Source of the DNA: Echiichthys vipera
Taxonomy: Eukaryota; Chordata; Actinopteri; Perciformes; Trachinidae
Assembly: GCA_963691815.1 (NCBI GenBank)
Contig: OY829650.1
Span: forward strand, 30,473,695-30,537,694
Length of the DNA: 64,000 bases
Direction of reading: 5' to 3'
Positions 1 to 9,225 of the stretch are shown here, in pieces (positions within the stretch are counted from its first letter, which is position 1; every line of letters starts with the position of its first letter). The notes under the pieces are model-generated. The model was not told where the DNA came from. It saw only the letters and a program-made list of their open reading frames with translations, and ran no database searches. The translations under genes were made by a program, and so were the position numbers.

Positions 1-30
1 AATGGCCTTAGATTATTTTATGTGATAAAC

Positions 31-516
31 TGTAACGGGTGATGTATGGACCCAATTGGAGCACAAATGACACAGAACAAATGGAAATAGCTAAACAGTT
101 TACTGAAGCTCAGGCAGACAGTACAACAACGCAGTGGCAGGGGGCTTGGCTGAGGCAGACAGGACTTTGGAACCAGGGAGAAGACCGCACAGGCACACAA
201 TCTGATGACGAACAGGCAGCAGAACCATATAACCAGTCAGAAACAGGCAAACAGGAACCAGGAGGGCAGAGGCTGAAATCTTGGTCAGGGACCAAAGGCT
301 GAGGCTGAGGAACCCGCTGGAGAGTCTCGCATGGCAAAGAACAATCTGGCAGAGGAGTGAGTGTTGAGCTGGTGAATAAATACTGGGTTGATTGCACGTG
401 ATGAGGGGCAGCTGTGTGCACAGGTGAGTAGAGTAAGACTGATGAGGTGGGTGTGACTGGCAGGCTGAGTGGGGATCACTGGAAAAGCAATGGGAGCAGA
501 TGGCTGAACTGTGACA
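31..516 (-). mobile_element. Solo LTR, Ty3/gypsy-like (family 1)
   Basis: Reads 5'-TGTCACAG...GTTACA-3' on the minus strand. The same 5-bp sequence TAAAC lies on both sides (26-30 and 517-521), a perfect target-site duplication. A second copy in the opposite orientation is at 39870-40430. No internal retrotransposon sequence adjoins it, so it is a solo LTR left by recombination. The TG...CA ends and 5-bp duplication fit LTR retrotransposons. The gypsy assignment rests on resemblance to fish gypsy LTRs and is inference. The open frames here are incidental. Confidence 0.8.
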
Positions 517-521
517 TAAAC

Positions 522-1248
522 ATGTACAATAAAAAAAAAAAATAGAGCACACATGCCACTATTCCCCACACATTTACATCCTTCATATGGTCTTCGGGTC
601 ACACACATACATAAACACACACAGACCTGCTCGAACACACACACAAACGCACAGATAATTTTACATTATTATAATCTAAGCACAAAGAAACTGTTTGCTC
701 TCACTGTCCCCCACTCTTTTACCCTCATCATGTGTCCACCACCACGCAAGACAAATCACCCTTCCATTGTTAATCGTGTTCTAGTAGAGACTGACTGCAA
801 TCATTAGACATATATGTATATTGATGGTTATATTAAAGTAAAATTTTATTTCAGATTTTTTTTTAAAACCCCAAATATGTCCTGGGTAAATCTGACCCAA
901 GGGAGAACAGAGGGTCACAAAAGTAAAGACCATACAAGGGTTGACCGTATATTATCGGAGTAGGGGATTAGAAAAACCTGATTTACTAGCTAGATTTTTC
1001 CTGTAGAATGTCCATTTCTCTGCCATGTAATATTGTGAGTGAAAATATTGGCACCTGTGCACATTGTCATGACCTGGCTCTTGGGCCAGAACAAATATTG
1101 GAAACGGACCAGTTTCAAAAGGATGTGTGCATGTGTGTTTAAAGTAGAGTGTGTGAATGTTGTATTGTGTACAAAATAAGCAACAGGAACAAATTGTAAA
1201 TACCCATTTTACTGAGAGGGGTCCTGACAGTGAGAGAGCGAGACAGAG
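522..1248. other. Unassigned non-coding stretch
   Basis: Contains an A-run near 529-542, a CA-rich stretch near 600-650 and AT-rich sequence. No gene or repeat family recognised. Confidence 0.4.
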
Positions 1249-1919
1249 GCTCCGTTCACGCTGCAGGTCTTAATGCACAATTCCGATTTATTGCTCAAAT
1301 CTGATTTTTTGTTTGTCTGTTCACATTACGTCCTTAAATGTGGCCTGTCTAAGGATTGCTATGTAAACAGCTCACGCTCCTGATGTGACCCACATGTGCA
1401 GTTGATCATTGATGACATCAAGCTACAACGGTGTTTACGGAAACGAAAATGGCAATGGCTACTGGTACTGTAGTACTTCATGATTTAATGCTAAAAACAG
1501 TGTGTGGCATTGAAGTGTCACCCAAAATACTAATGAGGTCTTAAATTTCCCTCTCCCTCTACTGGCCGCCTGCTGCACTGCTGTCCTCCATGTTTGTTTT
1601 GATTCTGTTCATGGCTCCTGCCTGTGGCACACTTTTGTTTTCAATCAACTTTATTTGTCATTAATTTACAAAAGAGTGCAGCGCGGATCAGAATGACAAC
1701 AAAAGTGCATTAATTGCGACCTGTCTGTTCAGATTACGGGTGCGTTCAAAAGATACGTATCCGATTCTGTAGCACATTTAAAAGTGGCCTGATTCTGATT
1801 GGAAAATGTCAGATTCAGTGCAACTTGTGCTGTTCACACTGTCAAAAGCAAATCAGCTTTGAGTCATATGAGCAAAAAAATAGGATTAAGTTCACTTGTA
1901 ACTACAGTGTGAACGGAGC
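1249..1919. mobile_element. hAT-like MITE
   Basis: The ends are inverted repeats: GCTCCGTTCACGCTG on the left, mirrored by CAGTGTGAACGGAGC on the right. CAGAG lies directly outside both ends, which may be part of a target duplication; a full 8-bp duplication is not clean. The 671-bp interior has no transposase frame, so it is non-autonomous. The hAT label is from resemblance to known fish elements and is tentative. Confidence 0.6.
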
Positions 1920-2302
1920 CAGAGATACAGAGAGATAGAGAATAAGTTCTATTTAATCTTATTTCAAGTTCCGGTGTCATCACCAAGATCATTTCCTATC
2001 ATCTTCTCACTGGCACAGGTCAACTTGAGTTAACTTACTGTGGTAGCATTAGCTATGGCTAAATGATATACCACCAGAGGCTGCAGCTGGTAGCTTTCTG
2101 GCCTTATCAATCGGAGATGCGGATTACTTGCTCTCCAGAAAAAGAAGGGTCTGTTTGCCGACCAGCTGAAATAACATTACATATTATTGAATGATCCACC
2201 GGTTTCCACACACATCCTGTTCTCACTCTCACGGTTAGCAGGGTGTGCCCGATCAGGCTAACTTGGTGGGAAGAGTATACTACTGTGCTGAAGAGGGTCC
2301 TC
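1920..2302. other. Unassigned non-coding stretch
   Basis: Unique-looking sequence between the MITE and the next LTR. No motif recognised. Confidence 0.35.
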
Positions 2303-2307
2303 ACTCT

Positions 2308-2969
2308 TGTCAGGCCCAGGCAGGAATGAGGACTCAGATGCGGAGGTTCGTGGATCAAAACTGAATTTATTCCTTGACGACAAGAACAGAGACTGGCACA
2401 GAGCAAAAAGGCCACAAACAAAAAATCACGCCGCAAAGGAGGATCAAACATATCTATGGTCAAAAAACAAAGTACAAAAAAAGTCACTCCGTCCAGGAGG
2501 AAAAAACAAAAGGGCAAAGTTAACAAATTAATCTCTAAACTATGACGCTCCGTACAGGAGGAATAAAAAAAAACAAAGTGAACAAATTAAGTTATTAAAC
2601 AAGGAATACAAACACCTGAACGTGGAAACAATGAACCCAATGGCACGAACAAGACTGTGGAAAAGCACTGGATACATTCAACATAAGGTGCGAAATAATC
2701 TGGCAACGGGACAGGGGAAAAGACACGAACTTTATACACATTAAGGGAGGGGAACCACAGGTGAAAACAATCAAGGAATCAGGGAATGACGTCAGACCGG
2801 TGACACAAGAGGAAGGGCAAGTGACCTGGAACGATAGGAGGGTTATCTTTCAAAATAAAACAGGAAATGCACAAGACAAAAACCCAAAGACATGACAGAC
2901 CTCAAAATAAAACAGGAAATGCACAAGACAAAAACCCAAAGACATGACAGACCTCACCGCAGCATGACA
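2308..2969 (-). mobile_element. Solo LTR, gypsy-like (family 2)
   Basis: Reads TGTCATGC...CCTGACA on the minus strand. The flanks ACTCT (2303-2307) and GCTCT (2970-2974) match at four of five positions, a likely worn target duplication. It contains an exact 52-bp tandem duplication near its minus-strand start. The 139-residue minus-strand frame (2107-2526) runs through part of the LTR and has no recognisable domain. Confidence 0.65.
2850..2953. repeat. Exact 52-bp tandem duplication
   Basis: Positions 2850-2901 and 2902-2953 are identical over 52 bases. Both units contain ACATGACA, the same as the LTR terminus, so the duplication lies at the U3 end of the family-2 LTR. Confidence 0.9.
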
Positions 2970-2974
2970 GCTCT

Positions 2975-3603
<629 letters not shown>

Positions 3604-3829
3604 TGTAGGTGCAACCGGCGCCAAAAGATGATTGTTCATTTTCTGGATTAACTCGAACTGTCAGTTTGATTAAACGTAGAACCCACAGCATGCTGGAACA
3701 AAGACCTCGAAAGCCTTGGCTTCCATGCCGTCTCCCCCCACAACAGCTCACACCCAGGTGTGAATCCTCCAAGGCACCCAAACTGTTCATTGGCTGAATT
3801 GACCCCCGGACTATGACATCACCTGAGCC

Positions 3830-3836
3830 TATATGA
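3830..3836 (+). promoter_or_regulatory. LTR TATA box
   Basis: TATATGAAG lies about 226 bp into the LTR. The related minus-strand LTRs carry better versions at the same place (TATATAAAG at 18086-18094; TATAAAAGT at about 10317-10327). That conservation supports a role as core promoter. The copy at 8080-8086 in the 3' LTR is identical. Confidence 0.6.
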
Positions 3837-4329
3837 AGTGGAGCCCCCCATCTCTCGCTCTCTTTCTACTGGCCTCTTTCTACTTGATCTTTTCTACCGG
3901 ATCATCCTCCTACTCTTCTACATCTCTACGCGATCACTCAACTCCAGGAGACCAGCTTCCAGCTGTCCCCTCAGCCCTGGACCTGGCCTATGGCGTGGGA
4001 TCACCACGAAGGTTAACCAACCGGTTATCCTCAACTGAGCACAGCATAGAGCGATCTGTTTCCTCTTTTGCCTAAGAGCCACAATCAGACAAGAACTACC
4101 ACGGAGCTTCCTTTCTTCACCCAACCACTGGCATCAAGCAATGCGCAACATCTCCTATCTCATGGACTGGTAACTAATCACCAACTGGGCATTACTACAT
4201 GTTATAGGACTTTATGAACGACTAGATACCATTGTAACTTTGTCATAAGAACTGAGAGATCAGGCTTCCGGCCTTTGTGTAACAAAGAGAATGTTCACAC
4301 CTTCTTCGAGCCCCCACCTCTTCTCTTTG

Positions 4330-4361
<32 letters not shown>

Positions 4362-4448
4362 GCACACACACACATACACACAAACATACGTTTGCTGTTA
4401 GCTTTAGTTAGTTTATTGTGTTTTGTTTGTTGCATTCATTAATTTGTT

Positions 4449-4454
4449 AATAAA
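4449..4454 (+). promoter_or_regulatory. LTR polyadenylation signal AATAAA
   Basis: AATAAA is followed by a GT-rich stretch. It is retained in the 3' LTR (8699-8704) and in the reverse-orientation relatives, consistent with the R/U5 boundary lying just downstream. Confidence 0.6.
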
Positions 4455-4616
4455 TGTTTGTGTTTACCATATGTCTGATTATTTAATATTACACAAAGAT
4501 GAATGAGCCAGCTTCTACTAAGAAAAGAACTTCTTAAATCCTTCAACTAATTAAACTATTATATTTATCGGTGTTTAACCCTTAATTAGTAGTTTAATAT
4601 ATTTTTATGAGACTTT

Positions 4617-4723
4617 AATATTAGTTATCACTCCGTCTATGACGGTGGTGCCCCGAGGAACTCTGGTTTGACTAGAGTCATTTTTATTATTGTCTTTGAT
4701 AATTATTGGTGATAACTAATATT
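4617..4723 (+). promoter_or_regulatory. Structured U5 leader element (four-way-junction fold)
   Basis: A perfect 15-bp stem, AATATTAGTTATCAC (4617-4631) with GTGATAACTAATATT (4709-4723), encloses three small hairpins: CCGTC/GACGG (4633-4645), ACTCT/AGAGT (4660-4678) and ATTAT/ATAAT (4686-4703). The stem is perfect in the LTR at 17001-18290 and has one mismatch in the diverged copy at 9226. Function is unknown; leader roles such as packaging, dimerisation or priming are inference. Confidence 0.6.
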
Positions 4724-4755
4724 TCCTTGATTAACGGTAAGTTTATTGAGAATAC

Positions 4756-4780
4756 TCAATCTCATAATCTGAACGTGAGT
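4756..4780 (+). other. tRNA-Met anticodon-arm-like segment in U5
   Basis: TCAATCTCATAATCTGA matches the anticodon stem-loop of vertebrate elongator tRNA-Met at 16 of 17 positions as I recall that tRNA, including the CAT anticodon. It continues with ACGTGAGT, matching the tRNA variable/T-arm region after a 3-nt gap. The segment is kept in the diverged copies. It is not a tRNA gene: acceptor, D arm and most of the T arm are absent. Confidence 0.6.
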
Positions 4781-4928
4781 CAAGGCACTATATTTGATTG
4801 GTTCTCCGTGTGACGTTTTTAATAAATTGAAGTTATTAATTTTTAGTAATTTTTCTTTATTAATTTTCCTTATCAAATATTTCATTTGATAGTCACTATT
4901 GATCCAATTAAACCCAAAGTACCTACAT

Positions 4929-4946
4929 TGGTGCCCCGTGTGAGGC
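4929..4946 (+). promoter_or_regulatory. Primer-binding site, elongator tRNA-Met
   Basis: TGGTGCCCCGTGTGAGGC begins one base after the 5' LTR. Its first 17 bases are the exact complement of the 3' end of vertebrate elongator tRNA-Met including CCA (recalled sequence, not searched). This is where minus-strand DNA synthesis would be primed. Confidence 0.8.
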
Positions 4947-5750
4947 TTAGTTATGTTGGCTTGGCAATAATTCATAATTGTGTGATATTAATATTCGTCA
5001 TATTGTTGGACATTTTACAATTTTTGGATTTTTCATCCAAAATTTTCCAAAAGTCGTTCCATTTAACCCCACTTGTCTTCCACAGGAGTAGACATCCAGC
5101 TGTACTTACAAACCAGTACAAAGTGGTGTTATTTGATTAATTCCAAATTTAGCTAAAGTGATTTGAGAATATTGATAACCTCTGTAAGCCTGATAGTTAC
5201 CCTTAAGATTTTGCTATTGCTGCTAGCTATTGAAGTTTGGTTTTGCATTTGAATATCACATATTCAATGCAATTTAATGAGTCTTGTCATAAGTGTTGCT
5301 AAATTAAGTGCTCCTTCCCCTAAACTCATAGCGTGCCCACGGCCCTATGAACCCGAGAGTTTTAACTGTTGGAACTGCCTTGCATTTCAACCTGAGTGGA
5401 GATAGATAGAGCCACAGTGTGCTACCAGCCCCTGTGAAATAAAGTTACATGCCCAGCTGTTTCTTCCACGTGTCTCAGCTTGAGTAGTACTTTATAGATA
5501 TTATTCCCTGACTGACTGCCCTGCATCTCAGTTAGTGTAAATTCTGGTCCCAGAACCACATGGTGCTGTAGTTGCCCCTCCCCGCGCAGGAAGCAAGCTA
5601 CCCACAAAGTGTAGATCAGAGGAACTGTTGTTTTAGGCTAGTGTACTACCCAATTTACATCACAAGGTGTCTGCCAAGCAACACCAGAGCCAAAACAATT
5701 GCATTGTTGTACTAGACAACAAGTTTAATCTCACCTTCCATTTTAACACA
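4947..5750 (+). other. Untranslated leader between primer-binding site and gag
   Basis: About 800 bp without a convincing frame. It includes AT-rich sequence and several short upstream ATGs. It probably carries the packaging signal, by analogy with other LTR elements. Confidence 0.4.
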
Positions 5751-7265
5751 ATGGAGAACCCATGTGTAGAGAATTTCATTTCTTCCCTAGCACAGAGCCT
5801 TAAACCTGGCTACCCTGAGTTCATTAACACATTGGACTTAAGTGAGTGCAGTAAAGAAATAGACTCCCTTCTCAGCGACACATCTAAAGGGTCAGTGTTG
5901 AAATGTTTGCTCCTGAACTTCCACCGGCAAATTAACATTGTCTGTCAGAGCAAAACAGCATTAGAAAAGGAGATAGAATCCCTTAAAGCTCAAAATGCTA
6001 ATCTCATCAGTGAAGTTCAGATAGCAAATCACAAAGTCCTGCGTTATTTGGAAGATTTGCACTCAGCAGAGTCACAACTCTTCTCCCACAAAAAGGAATT
6101 GTTAGGTCTTAGATCAGAAACTCTTGCCCCACCAAAGTCATTCAGCCTTGCTGATTCTGGCTTTTCAAATTCAAATTCCTCCCTCAATGAGAGATTAACG
6201 CCCTCTCCAGAGCAGACCAAGGAAGTTCAGTCCTGCTCTACCTCCTCACTGCATCATTTTGAGAGTGATGACAGAGCTAGCATAGTCTTGCCTTCACAAA
6301 CGGTGAGTTCACAATGTCCCCGCCTTGAAGAGCTTGAGCTTCTAGCTAAAGATATGGACGTGTTTGATCCAGACAACTGCGATCATAACATTGAGGACCA
6401 TTTTAGGGAATTAGATCAAAATCTAATTGACCTGCCCAATGCAACACAGAGAGAGAAAGTTAAACTTGTGTGGAAAACCAGCTCAAAAGCTGTCCGCAAA
6501 GTTATACAGTCTCAACCTGTCAGAGTCAGAAATGACTACAATGAGCTCTGTCATGCACTGACAGAAGAATTCTCTTCTACTGCAGACGAAATCGCTTCTT
6601 TGGTTGCAGCTAGTCAAATAAAACATTCCCGTCAAGAGAGTCCCAGAGACTATTACAGACGTTTGAGACACGTATACTTCCAAGGAAGGAATGCACCAGG
6701 CTTAGAAGAGAACCCAACTTTTAAGTCCCTGTACTTGCAGAATCTTCATCCTTGTATACGTACACACGTTATTCTTGAGACAAGAAAAGATAACCTCTCT
6801 CTTAACGAGGTTAGGAAAATAGCACAGGTGGCTTGGGAAACTGTTGTCAATTGCAAAGCAAGGGAAACAACATCTGCTTCCAGCAGCTCAAACACCGTGA
6901 GGTCACACAGACCTTCTGTCTCAGAACCCCATCCTCAGAACAGATCGAAAGGGGGGGACAAAACACAGCATAGGGACGCAGAGCGTAAACGCCATGTCCG
7001 CCAGCTGCCACGGGATAGTCATGCCCAGAGCAGGAGCTGTAGAAGGCCATACTCTGAGATCCTGGCCCAGCATAATGACCTGCCAAACCACTGCTCAGAT
7101 GATGACCACAGCATCTCTGACCGCAGTTCAGAACCCGACAGTGACAGCACTTCTGAGTGTCTTTCTGTACACGGCTACAGGCAGCGTTACAGCCCTGAGC
7201 CACGAGTTAAGAAGAACTTCAAACAACAGAGCTCCAGAGTCCGCTCTTCTCGGTTCTGTAGGTAA
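5751..7265 (+). CDS. gag: Gag-like structural protein of the LTR element
   Basis: 504 residues from the ATG at 5751, which has a good Kozak context (A at -3, G at +4). The frame is open upstream to 5667 but only with a GTG. Residues about 67-122 look like a coiled coil (heptads rich in L, E, K). Residues about 202-372 look like a capsid domain; they contain QESPRDYYRRL (about 296-306), resembling the major homology region of LTR-element Gags. The C-terminal 130 residues are rich in Ser, Arg, Asp and His. No CCHC zinc knuckle is visible, so RNA binding may use the basic tail. The protein would assemble into cytoplasmic particles around element RNA. The frame is uninterrupted, unlike every other large transposon frame here. 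No pol follows: 7266-7853 is non-coding. An unrelated host Gag-derived gene is unlikely, given the flanking LTRs. Confidence 0.8.
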   Translation: MENPCVENFISSLAQSLKPGYPEFINTLDLSECSKEIDSLLSDTSKGSVLKCLLLNFHRQINIVCQSKTALEKEIESLKAQNANLISEVQIANHKVLRYLEDLHSAESQLFSHKKELLGLRSETLAPPKSFSLADSGFSNSNSSLNERLTPSPEQTKEVQSCSTSSLHHFESDDRASIVLPSQTVSSQCPRLEELELLAKDMDVFDPDNCDHNIEDHFRELDQNLIDLPNATQREKVKLVWKTSSKAVRKVIQSQPVRVRNDYNELCHALTEEFSSTADEIASLVAASQIKHSRQESPRDYYRRLRHVYFQGRNAPGLEENPTFKSLYLQNLHPCIRTHVILETRKDNLSLNEVRKIAQVAWETVVNCKARETTSASSSSNTVRSHRPSVSEPHPQNRSKGGDKTQHRDAERKRHVRQLPRDSHAQSRSCRRPYSEILAQHNDLPNHCSDDDHSISDRSSEPDSDSTSECLSVHGYRQRYSPEPRVKKNFKQQSSRVRSSRFCR

Positions 7266-7853
7266 CAGTCCGTCTGCACTGATAGTAAGATTAATGCAAT
7301 CTCAGCAGCCTTACTTTTCTTACAATTAAATTGGTAAACTTTGATTTGTTAGCAGCCGCAGCAAACTCAATAAGACCCAAATTGTAATTGGACTTAACAC
7401 CTTGTACAAACTTTGCAAATACTTTTGGATCAACTCCTTGTATTTTGTAATAAGCTCACTGGTAAACACTAGTTTAGGACACATCTCATGATTGAAGCAC
7501 CAGTCATACACCTGTCCTCATGCAACTGACAGCTGCATCTCATCTGTATCTCACCCCAAGTCATTTACATAACTAACACTTCTGTTCTCACTAACCTGAA
7601 GAGTAGCTGAGAAACAATGTTTATTATGTATTTCGTATAGTGCCATTGTCATGTTTAGATTTTGTTTTGTAGCTTTTGTTCTTGCCTAGTCGAGATATTA
7701 GTAGTGTTTAGCCAATTCCCAGTTGGTGAAATAACTGCCCAAAACGTTGCAAACACTAAATGAACTGACAAATGAACTCTGTACATCTATGGACTGTGAA
7801 AGATGCCCTTAAAACCGCACATCGGGTGCAGTCTCAAGGACATCGGGGGGATA
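7266..7853 (+). other. Region between gag and 3' LTR, with polypurine tract
   Basis: No frame of note. The last bases before the LTR, AAGGACATCGGGGGGATA, are purine-rich (ending 7853) and are the likely plus-strand primer. A pol gene would be expected here; 588 bp is too short for one. Confidence 0.6.
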
Positions 7854-8579
7854 TGTAGGGGCAACCGGCGCCAAAAGATGATTGTTCATTTTCTGGATTA
7901 ACTCGAACTGTCAGTTTGATTAAACGTAGAACCCACAGCATGCTGGAACAAAGACCTCGAAAGCCTTGGCTTCCATGCCGTCTCCCCCCACAACAGCTCA
8001 CACCCAGGTGTGAATCCTCCAAGGCACCCAAACTGTTCATTGGCTGAATTGACCCCCGGACTATGACATCACCTGAGCCTATATGAAGTGGAGCCCCCCA
8101 TCTCTCGCTCTCTTTCTACTGGCCTCTTTCTACTTGATCTTTTCTACCGGATCATCCTCCTACTCTTCTACATCTCTACGCGATCACTCAACTCCAGGAG
8201 ACCAGCTTCCAGCTGTCCCCTCAGCCCTGGACCTGGCCTATGGCGTGGGATCACCACGAAGGTTAACCAACCGGTTATCCTCAACTGAGCACAGCATAGA
8301 GCGATCTGTTTCCTCTTTTGCCTAAGAGCCACAATCAGACAAGAACTACCACGGAGCTTCCTTTCTTCACCCAACCACTGGCATCAAGCAATGCGCAACA
8401 TCTCCTATCTCATGGACTGGTAACTAATCACCAACTGGGCATTACTACATGTTATAGGACTTTATGAACGACTAGATACCATTGTAACTTTGTCATAAGA
8501 ACTGAGAGATCAGGCTTCCGGCCTTTGTGTAACAAAGAGAATGTTCACACCTTCTTCGAGCCCCCACCTCTTCTCTTTG

Positions 8580-8611
<32 letters not shown>

Positions 8612-9177
8612 GCACACACACACATACACACAAACATACGTTTGCTGTTAGCTTTAGTTAGTTTATTGTGTTTTGTTTGTTGCATTCATTAATTTGTTAA
8701 TAAATGTTTGTGTTTACCATATGTCTGATTATTTAATATTACACAAAGATGAATGAGCCAGCTTCTACTAAGAAAAGAACTTCTTAAATCCTTCAACTAA
8801 TTAAACTATTATATTTATCGGTGTTTAACCCTTAATTAGTAGTTTAATATATTTTTATGAGACTTTAATATTAGTTATCACTCCGTCTATGACGGTGGTG
8901 CCCCGAGGAACTCTGGTTTGACTAGAGTCATTTTTATTATTGTCTTTGATAATTATTGGTGATAACTAATATTTCCTTGATTAACGGTAAGTTTATTGAG
9001 AATACTCAATCTCATAATCTGAACGTGAGTCAAGGCACTATATTTGATTGGTTCTCCGTGTGACGTTTTTAATAAATTGAAGTTATTAATTTTTAGTAAT
9101 TTTTCTTTATTAATTTTCCTTATCAAATATTTCATTTGATAGTCACTATTGATCCAATTAAACCCAAAGTACCTACA
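7854..9177 (+). repeat. 3' LTR of the gag-only element
   Basis: Matches 3604-4927 at an offset of 4,250 bases, with one visible difference (G at 7860). Even the internal CT/CA microsatellite is the same length. The U5 signals recur at 8867-8973, 8896-8905, 9006-9030 and 9056-9063. Confidence 0.93.
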
Positions 9178-9225
9178 ACACTCATGTGTGAATGTGCAGT
9201 GATATAGAAATGCTGATATTCCTTA

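Larger units (their letters stand above)
3604..4927 (+). repeat. 5' LTR of the gag-only element
   Basis: U3 runs from 3604 to about 3860 and contains a TATA-like box at 3830. R ends shortly after AATAAA at 4449-4454. U5 (about 4475-4927) is AT-rich and highly structured. A CT/CA microsatellite (about 4328-4385) lies inside R. Frames of 66-80 codons in the LTR recur in both LTRs only because the LTRs are identical. Confidence 0.93.
3604..9177 (+). mobile_element. Young LTR retrotransposon with gag but no pol
   Basis: A 5,574-bp element: LTR (3604-4927), primer-binding site, gag, a purine-rich tract, LTR (7854-9177). Both LTRs are 1,324 bp and begin TGTAGG and end CCTACA. By eye they differ only at position 7 (T at 3610, G at 7860), so insertion is very recent. 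ACAC lies on both outer sides (3600-3603 and 9178-9181), a 4-bp target duplication. The 2,926-bp interior holds one large frame, Gag-like. There is no protease, reverse transcriptase, RNase H or integrase in any frame. It must therefore depend on pol from another element, resembling what are called TR-GAG or gag-only elements. Superfamily cannot be fixed without pol; a Ty3/gypsy-like relative is most likely. Confidence 0.93.

Noticed and set aside
2107..2526. 139-codon minus-strand frame with hydrophobic stretches
   Set aside because: It runs from flanking DNA into the solo LTR at 2308-2969 and shows no domain. A frame of this length is expected by chance in 64 kb.
3833..4075. 80-codon frame with signal-peptide-like start, repeated at 8083-8325
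   Set aside because: It lies in the U3/R part of the LTR and recurs only because the two LTRs are identical. It is not conserved in frame in the diverged LTRs.
4756..4780. A tRNA gene
   Set aside because: Only the anticodon arm and a few following bases match tRNA-Met; acceptor, D and T arms are lacking. It is reported as a mimic instead.
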